Part shown: positions 18,043 to 27,272 of the stretch, piece after piece | How positions within the stretch are numbered: position 1 is the first letter of the stretch | Layout of the letters: every line of letters begins with the position of its first letter | Notes under the pieces: generated by a model | The model's database searches: none | Told to the model about the DNA's origin: nothing | The model's input: the letters and a program-made list of their open reading frames with translations, nothing else | Position numbers and translations under genes: made by a program | Origin: Massilistercora timonensis | GTDB lineage: Bacteria > Bacillota > Clostridia > Lachnospirales > Lachnospiraceae | NCBI RefSeq assembly: GCF_900312975.1 | Contig: NZ_LT990039.1 | Coordinates: forward strand, 620,001 to 684,000 | DNA length: 64,000 bases | Reading direction: 5' to 3'

Positions 18043-19113
18043 TTATGTAAGCTCCTGATATTCTTCAATCTGATTTTCAGAAAAGGTACTCATACTCCGG
18101 TACACTTCCTCTGCCATCAAAAGAGCGGGAAGATAGAGAAGGGCTCCGGTTCCCTCCCCCAGACAGAGCCCGCAGTCCAGGGCTGCCTCCAGTCCAAGCT
18201 CCGCAAGGATGGCTCTCATCCCAGGCTCCTTCGACACGTGGGAGGCGATCAGGTACTCCCGGACGGTGGGACACAGTCGTACCGCCGCCAGGGCCGCCGC
18301 CCCGGAAATAAACCCGTCCAGCACCACAGGGATCCCATAGACTCCGCCTCCCAGGCAGACCCCCGCAAGTCCTGCCAGGTCGAACCCGCCCACTTTGGCC
18401 AGCACATCCAGGCTGTCGGAAGGGTCGGGCCGGTTCCTGCGGATGGCCTCCCGGATCACCTGGATCTTCCGCTCCAGCCCCTGACTTGTGAGCCCCGCGC
18501 CCCGCCCGGTCATTTCCTGGATCTCCCGGCCAAGGAGCAGACTGGATACGGCGCTGGAAGTGGTGGTGTTGCCGATCCCCATCTCCCCCACTGCCAGCAG
18601 GTCATATCCTTCCTCTTTCTTCTCTTTCGCCAGCCGGATTCCGGTGAGCACTGCCTGAAGGGCCTGCTCCCGGGTCATGGCCGGCTCCTTCGCCATATTC
18701 CGGGTGCCGTAAGCCACCTTGTAATCCGGCACCTGAGTATCCGCCGCCATGCCCATATCGATGGGGAAAAGGTCCACCCCCGCCTTTTTGGCCATGATGG
18801 CGGCGCTGGTATTGCCGGTAAGGAAATTCTCCGCCACAATGGCAGTCACTTCCTGCCCGGTCTGGGTCACCCCTTCTTCCACCACCCCGTTGTCGGCGCA
18901 CAGCACCAGAAGAGCCTTCTTCTCCAGCCTCACTGCCGCCGTTCTCTGGATCCCGGCGATACGGATGATGTCCCGCTCCAGTTTCCCCAGGCTGTGGAGA
19001 GGCTTGGCGATGGAATCCCAGCGGCGGGAGGCCTCTTCTTTTGCCGCCCCGTCCCCGGGCCGGATTATCTTCAACAGCCTCTCTAATTCTTCTTCCTGCC
19101 TTGTCGCCTTCAT
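18043..19113 (-). CDS. cobT: Nicotinate-nucleotide--dimethylbenzimidazole phosphoribosyltransferase
   Basis: Activates the lower-ligand base to alpha-ribazole-phosphate using nicotinate mononucleotide. The 356-aa protein shows LGKLERDIIRIAGIQ, LCADNGVVEEGVTQTG (base-binding region), GEMGIGNTTTSSA and VYGIPVVLDGFISGAAALAA. No bzaABCDE genes for anaerobic dimethylbenzimidazole synthesis occur in the window, so the lower ligand used is not determined by this locus. It abuts cobU and cbiA without gaps. Confidence 0.96.
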   Translation of the reverse strand: MKATRQEEELERLLKIIRPGDGAAKEEASRRWDSIAKPLHSLGKLERDIIRIAGIQRTAAVRLEKKALLVLCADNGVVEEGVTQTGQEVTAIVAENFLTGNTSAAIMAKKAGVDLFPIDMGMAADTQVPDYKVAYGTRNMAKEPAMTREQALQAVLTGIRLAKEKKEEGYDLLAVGEMGIGNTTTSSAVSSLLLGREIQEMTGRGAGLTSQGLERKIQVIREAIRRNRPDPSDSLDVLAKVGGFDLAGLAGVCLGGGVYGIPVVLDGFISGAAALAAVRLCPTVREYLIASHVSKEPGMRAILAELGLEAALDCGLCLGEGTGALLYLPALLMAEEVYRSMSTFSENQIEEYQELT

Positions 19114-20472
19114 TTATCCCTTCTCCTTTGCATATCTCCGGCAGGCCTCCAGGAATGCCTCCCCGATCTGGGGATTCCCCCGATAGTGAAAATGAGGATA
19201 GCCTGCCAGCAGTGTCTTCTCACTGATCATACAGGGCCACTGTCTCCCGGACACGGGTTTCCGGGCGGTGAAACCCTCCCCGCATCTGGAAGAATCGTAG
19301 TAATGGAACTCATGAGCCCTGAGAGGGGCCGTAAGGGGCTCCCCAAACAACCTTCCTCCTGTCAGTTCCACATAGCCGAACCGCCGGGAACCGGCAGGGA
19401 AACTCTCCCCTTCCAGAACCCCTGCCATGGCGTAACTTCCCTCTGCCGTCCGCAGCCGTTCCTGCAGATACTGGAATCCGCCGCATTCCGCCACACAGGG
19501 AAGGCCGCCACAGACTGCTTCCCCAAGCTCCCGGCGAAGGGTCTCATTTGCCTCCAGCTGACTGCCCCAGAGCTCTGGATAGCCGCCATAGAGCACCAGC
19601 CCCTGCACCCCTTCCGGGAAATGAGGGTCGTGAAGGGGGGAGAAAAATACCAGTTCCCCGCCTCTTTTCTCCAGGAAGTCCAGGTTGTCCCGGTAGCAGA
19701 AGCAGAACGCTTCATCCCGGGCCACGGCGATCCGCACCGGAGCTCCTTCTTCCCTGCCTGTGGCAGGTTCTCCCAGGTCCTTCGCCGTCTCTGCCAGTTC
19801 CAGGAGCCCCTCCACATCCACCGTCTCTTCCAGGCGCTCTCCCAGCGCTTCCAGACGTTCCTTCCACCCTGGCGCCTCCCAGGGAAGCTTCAGGCCCAGA
19901 TGGCGGCTCTCCAGGATTCCTTCCGGAAGGACCGGCAGATAGCCAAACACCCTAAGATCCGTCTCCTCTTCCACCAGCTTCTTCATCTGGGGATACATGC
20001 CAGGGCTCATCCGGTTGAAGATCACACCCCGGATCCAGCTTTCTTCCCGGAACTCCCGGAATCCCCGGATCAGAGGCAGAAGCGACAGGCTGGCTCCCCG
20101 GGCGTCCACCACCAGCACCGCAGGAGTGCCGGTGATCCGGGCAATGTCATAAGTGCTTGCCTCTTCTTTCATTCCTCCCAGGCCGTCATAGTAACCCATG
20201 ACCCCTTCCAGCACCGCGATCTCACAGTTTCCCGCCCGCTCCGCAAGAAGGGCGCGCACCTGATCTGGTGTACAGAGGAAACTGTCCAGGTTGTCACTGT
20301 CTATTCCAAGAGCCTCCCGGTGGAACAAAGGATCGATGTAGTCCGGACCACATTTGAAGGAGACTGCCTGTTTCTTTCTTTTCTGCAGGGCCTTTAGAAG
20401 GGCGCAGGTGATCAGCGTCTTCCCGGCCCCGCTTCTTGTCGCTCCGATCAGGAGTCTTGGGATTCTTCCCAT
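19114..20472 (-). CDS. cbiA: Cobyrinic acid a,c-diamide synthase
   Basis: ATP- and glutamine-dependent amidation of the a and c acetate side chains. The 452-aa protein has the P-loop IGATRSGAGKTLITCALL at the N-terminus, FKCGPDYIDPLFH, and VLEGVMGYYDGLGG. A C-terminal glutamine amidotransferase domain carries GLPCVAECGGFQYLQE (nucleophile Cys) and HEFHYYDSS (His). It overlaps the end of the cbiJET fusion by 25 nt. Confidence 0.96.
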   Translation of the reverse strand: MGRIPRLLIGATRSGAGKTLITCALLKALQKRKKQAVSFKCGPDYIDPLFHREALGIDSDNLDSFLCTPDQVRALLAERAGNCEIAVLEGVMGYYDGLGGMKEEASTYDIARITGTPAVLVVDARGASLSLLPLIRGFREFREESWIRGVIFNRMSPGMYPQMKKLVEEETDLRVFGYLPVLPEGILESRHLGLKLPWEAPGWKERLEALGERLEETVDVEGLLELAETAKDLGEPATGREEGAPVRIAVARDEAFCFCYRDNLDFLEKRGGELVFFSPLHDPHFPEGVQGLVLYGGYPELWGSQLEANETLRRELGEAVCGGLPCVAECGGFQYLQERLRTAEGSYAMAGVLEGESFPAGSRRFGYVELTGGRLFGEPLTAPLRAHEFHYYDSSRCGEGFTARKPVSGRQWPCMISEKTLLAGYPHFHYRGNPQIGEAFLEACRRYAKEKG

Positions 20473-22484
20473 GTTCCGCCTCCTCCTGTCATACTGATGA
20501 TATAGATAGGGTTCTGGCCCTCCATCAGGTGGTAAGCTCCCGCCCTTCTGCCCCTGGACACGTTAAGCTGCACCACTTCTTCCTCCTGAAAGTTCCATTT
20601 CTTCATGCAGGCTACAGCCTCCGCCACCGTCTCCAGGGTGACGGCGTTGAGCACCACCCTGGCCTTGGGATTTTTGGCAAAGAGAGCCTCCAGGATCTCC
20701 GGAAGCTTTCCCCCGCTCCCTCCGATGAACACTCCGTCAGGAGCCGGCAGACCGTCAAGCGCCTCCGGCGCCTCCCCCGGCACCACCGTCACATTGTCTG
20801 TGCCAAACCGGCGGGCATTCTCCCGGATCAGATCCAGGGCCTCGCTCTTCCGCTCGATAGCATAGACCTGCCCCTGCCAGGCCGCAAGGGCCGCTTCCAC
20901 CGCCACCGACCCGGTGCCTGCCCCGATGTCATAGATCACCCAGTCCCTGCCGGGCCGCAGCTTGGCAAGGCTTACGCTTCGCACTTCCTCTTTGGTCATG
21001 GGAACTTCTCCCCGCAGGAAAGTCCCGTCCGGGCGTCCCGGGACTGCCGGTTCCTTCCCCCCCTGGGGATTCTCAAGATAGATGAGAGCCAGTCCGTCTC
21101 CGTCGTATTTCCTTAACATGTTCCCGTCTCCCCGGAGGATCTTCTCCTCCGAATAGGAAAGCCTGGTTCCCACTACCGCCCGGATCCCCCCAAGTCCAAA
21201 CTCCACAAGAAGGCTTCCCAGCTCCTTTACATCCTCCCTGCTTCCTGCCAGGATCATGGTCTTCTGGTTCTCCCGGATCAGGGAGATGGGAGAACACTTC
21301 CTCCCGTGGATACTGGCAAAGGCCACATCCTCCCAGGGGATCCCCATCCGGGCGGCGAACACCACGGCGCTTGCCACTCCCGGCACCAGCCGCACCTGGA
21401 TCCTTGGATCTTCCCCAAGCACCTCCTCCAGCTTTCTGGCGCCGCTGTAGAAGCCGATATCCCCGGAGAGGGCCACCGTCACCTGCTCCTCCTCCGGATG
21501 AGCGTGGATACAGGAGAGGATCTCCCCAGGATTATAGGCTGCATGGGTTTTCTGTCCCGGAGCTGCCGCCGCCTTTAACATCCGCTCTGCGCCGATGAGA
21601 AGTCCCGCGCTCCTGCAGGCTTCCCACGCCTCCCGTGTAAATCCTTCCTCCCCGCCAGGGCCGATGCCTGCCACCGTCACCTGCCAGTGGGGCACAAGGC
21701 TCAGTTCTTCTGTGAGAAGGATGCAGATCTCTTCCCAGGAGTATCCGGTCTCTTCTTCTGGCTTTTCTATCACTACAAGCCTGACTCCGGCCTCAAAAGC
21801 CGCCGCCTGCTTCTCCGGATAGCCCCCGGTCCTCCCGGAAGCCTTGGTCACCATCCATTGGATGTGATACTGGCGCAGCAGCGCCACATTCAGCTCCTGA
21901 GAGAAAGGCCCCTGCATGGCCAGGATATGGTCCCCCCCGATCCCTGCCCTCCGGCAGGCCTCCAGGCTCTCCGGGGCAGGCAGCACCCGGACATACACCC
22001 GCTCTTCATACCCGGGGATCTTCTGGTATTCCGCCAGATCCTTGCTTCCTGTGGTCACCAGGATCTTCCCCTCCGTCCGGCTTAAGAACTCTGCCGCCTC
22101 CCGGACAGAAGCCACGCCCTTTTCCTTCCCGTCTCCGTCTGTCTCCCGCAGAAGGCGTAAACAGGGAACCTGACAGGTCTCGCAGGCCTGCCGGATATTT
22201 TCCGTCGCCTCCCGGGCGTAGGGGTGGGTGGCGTCGATCACATACCTGGGAGCGAACTCCCGGATCCAGACTTCCATCTCCCCTGCTTCCATCCGCCGGG
22301 CAGAGACTGTCAGCCCTTTTCCCTCCAGCTCTTTTTTGTCCTTCTCCAGCAGCATTTCCCCGTATCCGGTAGCCACACAGACGTGCACCCGGACTCCGGC
22401 GGCCGCCAGATAGCCTGCGGCCCTGCGGCCTTCCGTGGTCCCGCCGAAGATCAGGATCTTCACTGCTTCCTGCTGCTTCTTCAT
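20448..22484 (-). CDS. cbiJET: Fused cobalt-precorrin-6A reductase / C5 methyltransferase / C15 methyltransferase-decarboxylase
   Basis: A 678-aa three-domain protein. Residues about 8-262 are CbiJ (LIFGGTTEGR and VIDATHPYAREATENI), the NADH-dependent reductase of cobalt-precorrin-6A. Residues about 268-470 are CbiE (VTVAGIGPGGEEGF, ALSGDIGFYSGAR, LVPGVAS), the C5 methyltransferase. Residues about 485-670 are CbiT (PMTKEEVRSVSLAKL and the SAM motif IYDIGAGTGSVAVE at about 518-531), the C15 methyltransferase and C12 decarboxylase. CbiE-CbiT fusions (CobL) are common; adding CbiJ in front puts three consecutive steps on one chain. It overlaps cbiH by 4 nt. Confidence 0.94.
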   Translation of the reverse strand: MKKQQEAVKILIFGGTTEGRRAAGYLAAAGVRVHVCVATGYGEMLLEKDKKELEGKGLTVSARRMEAGEMEVWIREFAPRYVIDATHPYAREATENIRQACETCQVPCLRLLRETDGDGKEKGVASVREAAEFLSRTEGKILVTTGSKDLAEYQKIPGYEERVYVRVLPAPESLEACRRAGIGGDHILAMQGPFSQELNVALLRQYHIQWMVTKASGRTGGYPEKQAAAFEAGVRLVVIEKPEEETGYSWEEICILLTEELSLVPHWQVTVAGIGPGGEEGFTREAWEACRSAGLLIGAERMLKAAAAPGQKTHAAYNPGEILSCIHAHPEEEQVTVALSGDIGFYSGARKLEEVLGEDPRIQVRLVPGVASAVVFAARMGIPWEDVAFASIHGRKCSPISLIRENQKTMILAGSREDVKELGSLLVEFGLGGIRAVVGTRLSYSEEKILRGDGNMLRKYDGDGLALIYLENPQGGKEPAVPGRPDGTFLRGEVPMTKEEVRSVSLAKLRPGRDWVIYDIGAGTGSVAVEAALAAWQGQVYAIERKSEALDLIRENARRFGTDNVTVVPGEAPEALDGLPAPDGVFIGGSGGKLPEILEALFAKNPKARVVLNAVTLETVAEAVACMKKWNFQEEEVVQLNVSRGRRAGAYHLMEGQNPIYIISMTGGGGTWEESQDS

Positions 22485-23236
22485 AACGCTCCTCCCTTAT
22501 GGTCTTCCCCAGTGCGGTATCCTCTGGGGGTCACCATCCGTTCTCCTATGTTCCGGGTCTGGCTGCTGCCCACAAATACCGTGGTAAACATATCTGCCTG
22601 GGTATTCTTAAGTTCCTCCAGGGAGAGAAGCCGGATCTTCTCTCCTTCCCGCCCGATGTTCCGGGCCAGGCCGCAGAGAGTCTCCGGCTCCCGGTACCGC
22701 AGCAGGATCTGGCAGGCTCGGGCCAGATGGTCTTTGCGTGTCCGGCTGGCAGGATTGTAGAGACAGAGGACAAAATCCGCCTCCGCTGCGGCTTCAAGCC
22801 GCTTCTCGATCATCTCCCAGGGCGTCAGAAGGTCGCTCAGACTGATCACACAGAAATCATGGCCCAGAGGCGCGCCAAGAAGCGCGCTTCCCCCAAGGGC
22901 CGCCGTCACCCCCGGGATTACCTGGATCTCCACCCTGGGATAATCCCGGCCCACCTCGTACATCAGCCCGGCCATCCCGTAGACCCCTGGGTCGCCGCTG
23001 CAGACCATGGCGGTCTTTCTCCCCTTTTCCGCCTCTTCAAAGGCCATCCGGCAGCGGGCTTCTTCTTTCCGCATAGGTGTAGACAGATAGATTTTCTCCG
23101 GGAAGGATTCCCGCAGAAGATCCAGATATACCGTATACCCCACGATCACCTGGCACTCCTCCAGGCAGCGGCGGGCCTCCCCTGTCATCTGTTCCGGCCC
23201 TCCCGGACCGATCCCGATCACCCATATCTTAGTCAA
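22481..23236 (-). CDS. cbiH: Cobalt-precorrin-3 C17-methyltransferase
   Basis: SAM-dependent tetrapyrrole methyltransferase that methylates C17 with ring contraction. The 251-aa protein starts IWVIGIGPGGPEQMT, has VCSGDPGVYGMAGLM and VIPGVTAALGGSALLGAPLG, and ends with the CbiH-type FVGSSQTRNI. It overlaps both its neighbours (cbiG by 8 nt, cbiJET by 4 nt). Confidence 0.95.
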   Translation of the reverse strand: MTKIWVIGIGPGGPEQMTGEARRCLEECQVIVGYTVYLDLLRESFPEKIYLSTPMRKEEARCRMAFEEAEKGRKTAMVCSGDPGVYGMAGLMYEVGRDYPRVEIQVIPGVTAALGGSALLGAPLGHDFCVISLSDLLTPWEMIEKRLEAAAEADFVLCLYNPASRTRKDHLARACQILLRYREPETLCGLARNIGREGEKIRLLSLEELKNTQADMFTTVFVGSSQTRNIGERMVTPRGYRTGEDHKGGAL

Positions 23237-24278
23237 AGTCCATCCTCCATTTCTCCTCCGCAGCCGCCACCGTCACCGGGCCCAAAGCCCGTTTGGGCAG
23301 GATCAGCTTTCCGCCCTTCCCGGCGCACAAAAGAGCGCTGCGCTCACATACATTATCCACGCCTGTCACCTGCTCCACGAAGGAGGAAGCGGTGAAGGCT
23401 CCCTGCAAAGATTTTAGCTCTTCCCCCTCATAAGCCTGAAGGGAGATCCCCCGGTTCCTGCAGTACGCCACAAGTCCCGGCTCCTTTTCCTTCTGCCGGA
23501 TGGTGGCCGCCGCACGCACGCTCTGGGGCCAGATCCCGGCTTCTTCAAGGGCCGTCTCCACTGCCAGGGCGATCTCTTCTTCCGATACGTCCTTCCGGCA
23601 GCCAATGCCCAGGATCACCCGGCGGGGGATCAGACAGAGAATCGTCTCCTCCCCGGACGGTTTCCGAATTCCCAGGGAAATGTGGGGCCCCGCTCCTTTT
23701 CCGTCCCCTGGGAAAAGAGAAACTTCCGGAGGCAGTTCTCCTTCCAGCTGACCGTTTCCTTCCTGCAGCTTAAGAGTCACCGGCTCTTCCCCAAGAATCC
23801 GGGCAGAAATCTTTTTCGTCCCTTCCAGGTCCTGGATGAAAAGCCCGTTCTTCGCCGCGAACACATCCACCGCCCACTTCCCGTTGATATCCGTGGCTGT
23901 GGTCAGCACCGGCTCCATTCCAAGCCGTTTTCCCAGAAGGCAGGCCAGGGCATTGGCCCCTCCCAGATGGCCGGACAGAAGGGGAATGCAGTAACGCCCC
24001 GCCTCGTCCACCGCCAGCACCGCCGGATCTTCTGCCTTGGACTTCACAAAGGGAGCCACAGCCCGCACCGCGATCCCTGCTGCCCCTACGAAGATGATCC
24101 CCTGAGCTTCGCTAAACTGGCGTCCGGTCCAGGCAGAAAGGGATTCCTTAAGGGACTCCGGATCGCGGCTGTTTTTCACTGCCGCCTCCGCCTCAAACCC
24201 TTCTTCCTTAAGCACAGAGGAAATGCGCCTGGCCAGCGCTTTCCCCCGGCTGGTAAAACTAATGATCCTGATCTTCAT
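23229..24278 (-). CDS. cbiG: Cobalt-precorrin-5A hydrolase
   Basis: Opens the delta-lactone of cobalt-precorrin-5A with loss of acetaldehyde. It shows the N-terminal KIRIISFTSRGKALARRI, the central IIFVGAAGIAVRAVAPFVKSK and LLSGHLGGANALA, and the C-terminal CbiG domain with LGIGCRKDVSEEEI. The frame is open to 24320, but GGAGGGG followed by two adjacent ATGs at 24281 and 24278 marks the start; 24278 gives 349 aa and a 20-nt overlap with cbiF. Confidence 0.94.
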   Translation of the reverse strand: MKIRIISFTSRGKALARRISSVLKEEGFEAEAAVKNSRDPESLKESLSAWTGRQFSEAQGIIFVGAAGIAVRAVAPFVKSKAEDPAVLAVDEAGRYCIPLLSGHLGGANALACLLGKRLGMEPVLTTATDINGKWAVDVFAAKNGLFIQDLEGTKKISARILGEEPVTLKLQEGNGQLEGELPPEVSLFPGDGKGAGPHISLGIRKPSGEETILCLIPRRVILGIGCRKDVSEEEIALAVETALEEAGIWPQSVRAAATIRQKEKEPGLVAYCRNRGISLQAYEGEELKSLQGAFTASSFVEQVTGVDNVCERSALLCAGKGGKLILPKRALGPVTVAAAEEKWRMDFD

Positions 24279-25035
24279 CATTTCTTCCCCTCCGGTATCC
24301 GGTGGTAAACTCCGGATCATAGAGCCTGGATCTCTGGTAGTTTTGGTGAGCCACCACCTCTCCCACGATGATCAGCGCGGTTTTGCTGATCCCGTGCGCC
24401 TCCCCGGTCTGGGCCAGCGTCCCCACCGTACAGGAATAACAGGCCTCCTCCGGCCAGCTTGCCTTGTAGACAATGGCCGCAGGGGTATCCGGCTCATATC
24501 CCCCTGCCAGCAGTTCTTGGGTCAGTTCCGGCAGAAGTCCTGCGCTTAAGAACAATACCATGGTGGCCTGATGGGTCGCGAAGGCCGCCACCTGTTCCCG
24601 CTCCGGGACCGGCGTTCTTCCTTCCATGCGGGTGATCACCACACTCTGGGACAGGCCGGGCAGGGTGTACTCCAGGTTCAGGGCAGCCGCTGCCGCGCCA
24701 AAGGAACTGACCCCCGGACAGGACTCATAGGGAATGCCCCGCTCCTCCAGCCGGTCCATCTGCTCCCGCACCGCGCCGTAGAGACTGGGATCTCCAGTGT
24801 GGAGCCGGACTGTATCCAGGCCTTTTTCCTGGGCTTCCTCCATCACTTCCAGCACCTCTTCCAGAGTCATATGCGCACTATTATATGTCTTACAACATTT
24901 TTTTGTTTCTTTTAAAAGTTCTGGATTTACAAGAGACCCTGCGTAGATCACCACATCCGCCTGCCTTAAAAGCCGCTGCCCACGGACCGTGATCAGATCT
25001 TCCGCCCCTGGTCCTGCACCTACAAAATGAATCAT
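24259..25035 (-). CDS. cbiF: Cobalt-precorrin-4 C11-methyltransferase
   Basis: SAM-dependent methyltransferase of the CbiF/CobM family, 258 aa. The N-terminus is MIHFVGAGPGAEDLITVRG. RLHTGDPSLYGAVREQM and CPGVSSFGAAAAAL are the substrate and SAM-binding blocks. The open frame extends upstream to 25338 through the cbiL region, but the ATG at 25035 has AAGGAG 8 nt upstream and gives the family N-terminus. It overlaps cbiL by 4 nt and cbiG by 20 nt. Confidence 0.95.
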   Translation of the reverse strand: MIHFVGAGPGAEDLITVRGQRLLRQADVVIYAGSLVNPELLKETKKCCKTYNSAHMTLEEVLEVMEEAQEKGLDTVRLHTGDPSLYGAVREQMDRLEERGIPYESCPGVSSFGAAAAALNLEYTLPGLSQSVVITRMEGRTPVPEREQVAAFATHQATMVLFLSAGLLPELTQELLAGGYEPDTPAAIVYKASWPEEACYSCTVGTLAQTGEAHGISKTALIIVGEVVAHQNYQRSRLYDPEFTTGYRRGRNDEDQDH

Positions 25036-25739
25036 TGTCTTTCTCCTTCTTTTACAAAGATCAGTGTATAATAGCCTGCGTCTTCCCGAAGTTCTTCTGC
25101 TCCCCGGAAGAAGCGCTCCCCAGGCATGCCGCAGTTTTCCACCCCCATGATCCGGGCGCCCCGGGCCTCCTCTTCCTTCAGGATCTCCCGCACCGCAGCC
25201 GCCTGCCTTCCTGCTTTCATCAGGATCTTGGTCCCGGGCAGTTTCATCGCTTCCCGGATCTGATAAGAAGCAGGGATCACATGGATCTGCTCCGCCTTCT
25301 CCCCCAGGGTCAGATCCAGCCGGGCCGCCGCCGCGCAAAAAGACGGGATCCCGCTTATGATCCGGGCCTCATAGCCCCGCTTTTGAAGCCGCCTGTGAAG
25401 ATAGAAATACGTAGAGTAAACGCAAGGATCCCCCAGGGTCAGAAATGCTACGTCCCTTCCCTCTTCAAGAAGCGCCGCCAGCCTCTCTTCCGCTTCCCGG
25501 TGGCTTTGCTCCAACACCTCCCGGTCTTTGGTCATGGGCATCTCAATCCCTACCCGCTCCTTCTCTTCAAGAAAAGGACAGGCCGCAGCCGCGATCCGGT
25601 AAGCCACGGTCTCCTCCGGGATCCGGCCCGGCGCCGCGATCACCGGACACTGCTCCAAAGTCCGGTATGCCTTAAGAGTGAGAAGTTCCGGATCCCCCGG
25701 CCCTACCCCCACGCCATAGAGTACGCCTCTCTTCTTCAT
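25032..25739 (-). CDS. cbiL: Cobalt-precorrin-2 C20-methyltransferase
   Basis: First methyltransferase after cobalt insertion. The 235-aa protein starts LYGVGVGPGDPELLTLKA, with FLTLGDPCVYSTYFYLH and IISGIPSFCAAAARL, all typical of CbiL/CobI. It overlaps cbiD by 4 nt upstream and cbiF by 4 nt downstream, placing it as the second gene of the operon. Confidence 0.95.
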   Translation of the reverse strand: MKKRGVLYGVGVGPGDPELLTLKAYRTLEQCPVIAAPGRIPEETVAYRIAAAACPFLEEKERVGIEMPMTKDREVLEQSHREAEERLAALLEEGRDVAFLTLGDPCVYSTYFYLHRRLQKRGYEARIISGIPSFCAAAARLDLTLGEKAEQIHVIPASYQIREAMKLPGTKILMKAGRQAAAVREILKEEEARGARIMGVENCGMPGERFFRGAEELREDAGYYTLIFVKEGERQ

Positions 25740-26902
25740 ATCTGCCTCCCACTTTTCTTCCTGTCCTGTAAATACTGTTCCAAAAGGATTTCTGCCTGGC
25801 TGCTCTGCCCCAGGATCCCATACTGGCTGGAAAAAAGAATCACACCTGCCGGAATCTCTTCTCCCACTCTGCGGCAGATCTGTTCCTGTGCCCGGGCCGC
25901 CGCCTCACATCCCAGAAGTTCCCGCTCCTTAGGGGTGCATTTCCCAAGGGCCTCTTCCGTGGTCACACTGTCAAGGATGGCCAGAGCCTTCTCCTCCCCA
26001 AGGTAACAGCGAAGCGCCGCCGCCGCCAGAAGTTCCATCCGGCAGTCCGCCTGCCGGGAATGGGTGTCCATGATCCCTCCTGCCACCTTGATCAGTTTCC
26101 CGATATGCCCTGCCAGAACCAGGCCTTTACACCCTTCTTCCCGGGCCATATCCAAAGCCTCACCGATATAGTTACTGCATTTTACCGCCTCAGACGGCTG
26201 TATGCCGTAGTTCTCTTCCAGGAAATCCAGCCCATAATTGCCGGGGGCAAGGATCAGGAAGGCCGCTCCCGCCGCCCGCTTTACCCGGATGTCAAGCCGG
26301 ATGGTCTCAATCAGCGCCTGCCGGCTCATAGGCTCCACGATCCCGGTGGTGCCAAGAATGGAAAGCCCTCCCTCAATGCCAAGCCGGGGATTAAAGGTTT
26401 TCTCTGCCAGCCTCTCCCCTTCCGGGATGGAGATACAGATCACAAGTCCTCCCTCATATCCGGCTTCCTCACAGGCGGCTTCCGCCTCTCCCAGGATCAT
26501 CCGCCGGGGCACCTGATTGATAGCCGGGCTTCCCACCGGCTGTTCCAGCCCCGGCCTGGTCACCCGCCCGACGCCTGCGCCCCCCTCCAGGACTATTCCC
26601 GGGTTCCCGGTCCTCCTGACCGTTGTATAGATAAGAATCCCGTTGGTCACATCCGGGTCGTCCCCGCTGTCCTTGCGGACAGCACAGGAGACCTGAAGAG
26701 GAAGCCCTCCGCCTTCCTCCGGCCACCGGACATTTGTATCTTCAACAGGAAGCGTAAGATAGCTCCCTCCGGGCAGCTCCACCGTCACATCCCCGGGGCC
26801 TTCCGCTCCTTTGCCCCCAAACAGCAGCTTAAGCGCCGCCCTGGCCGCCGCTTGGGCGCAGGTTCCGGTAGTATATCCCCTGGCCAGTTCCTTTCCCGGC
26901 AT
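25736..26902 (-). CDS. cbiD: Cobalt-precorrin-5B C1-methyltransferase
   Basis: Methylates C1 in the anaerobic pathway. The 388-aa product has the family signature ARGYTTGTCAQAAARAAL at residues 8-25, then GGAGVGRVTRPGLEQPVG and ILGTTGIVEPMS. First gene of the operon: AGGAGG sits just upstream of the ATG, and the cobalamin riboswitch with its terminator hairpin fills the leader. Presence of cbiD with cbiG and cbiK marks the anaerobic rather than the aerobic route. Confidence 0.96.
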   Translation of the reverse strand: MPGKELARGYTTGTCAQAAARAALKLLFGGKGAEGPGDVTVELPGGSYLTLPVEDTNVRWPEEGGGLPLQVSCAVRKDSGDDPDVTNGILIYTTVRRTGNPGIVLEGGAGVGRVTRPGLEQPVGSPAINQVPRRMILGEAEAACEEAGYEGGLVICISIPEGERLAEKTFNPRLGIEGGLSILGTTGIVEPMSRQALIETIRLDIRVKRAAGAAFLILAPGNYGLDFLEENYGIQPSEAVKCSNYIGEALDMAREEGCKGLVLAGHIGKLIKVAGGIMDTHSRQADCRMELLAAAALRCYLGEEKALAILDSVTTEEALGKCTPKERELLGCEAAARAQEQICRRVGEEIPAGVILFSSQYGILGQSSQAEILLEQYLQDRKKSGRQI

Positions 26903-26961
26903 ATCCTTCCTCCTTCTCTGTCTGCTCCATCAGAAATATCTATATATAAACATCCATATAA

Positions 26962-26992
26962 TAAAGAAAAGAGACTGCCAGCGGCAATCTCT
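26962..26992 (-). terminator. Riboswitch expression-platform terminator
   Basis: In the cbiD leader, minus-strand AGAGATTGCC (26983-26992) pairs with GGCAGTCTCT (26970-26979), followed by TTTTCTTTATT. The hairpin lies between the cobalamin aptamer and cbiD, as expected for premature termination when B12 is bound. Confidence 0.75.
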
Positions 26993-27049
26993 CCTAATAC
27001 ACAGCTCAAAGACAGACCAGTCCCCCGGTCCTCTCCTTATGTATCCTCT

Positions 27050-27236
27050 TGCCCTCACCGTAAGATCATACCCCAGCTACCGGCAGGTATCCTGGCTTGG
27101 AACTCAATCCTACTACCTGCCCTTCCCGCCCCGCAAGGCAGTGGTACACAGGGTTCGTCCTTCCATACAGTAGAGTGAGCTGCCGCGGCCTCGCACCGCG
27201 TTCCCTTTTCATCTGCACACGGCAGAACCGGTATGG
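27050..27236 (-). ncRNA. Cobalamin riboswitch
   Basis: The minus-strand leader of the B12 operon carries the conserved B12 box AAGCCAGGATACCTGCC (27082-27098) and the upstream aptamer signatures GGTGCGAGGCCGCGGCAGC and the GGGAA element of the peripheral stem. Established knowledge: adenosylcobalamin binding lowers downstream expression. With the terminator at 26962-26992 it should turn off cbiD to cbiC when B12 is plentiful. Confidence 0.95.
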
Positions 27237-27240
27237 TAAT

Positions 27241-27269
27241 ATTCTAGCTGGTTCCCCCTAAAGTGTCAA
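27241..27269 (-). promoter_or_regulatory. Promoter of the cobalamin operon
   Basis: Minus-strand TTGACA (27264-27269), a 17-nt spacer and TAGAAT (27241-27246), just upstream of the riboswitch. The -35 lies only 3 nt from repeat copy B, so the repeat forms the immediate upstream border of the operon's promoter. Confidence 0.8.
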
Positions 27270-27272
27270 TTG

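Noticed and set aside
24259-25338. Longer N-terminal extension of cbiF (101 extra residues)
   Set aside because: The extra part is Gly/Asp/Arg-rich, overlaps cbiL in another frame, and the ATG at 25035 has a good ribosome binding site and the family N-terminus.
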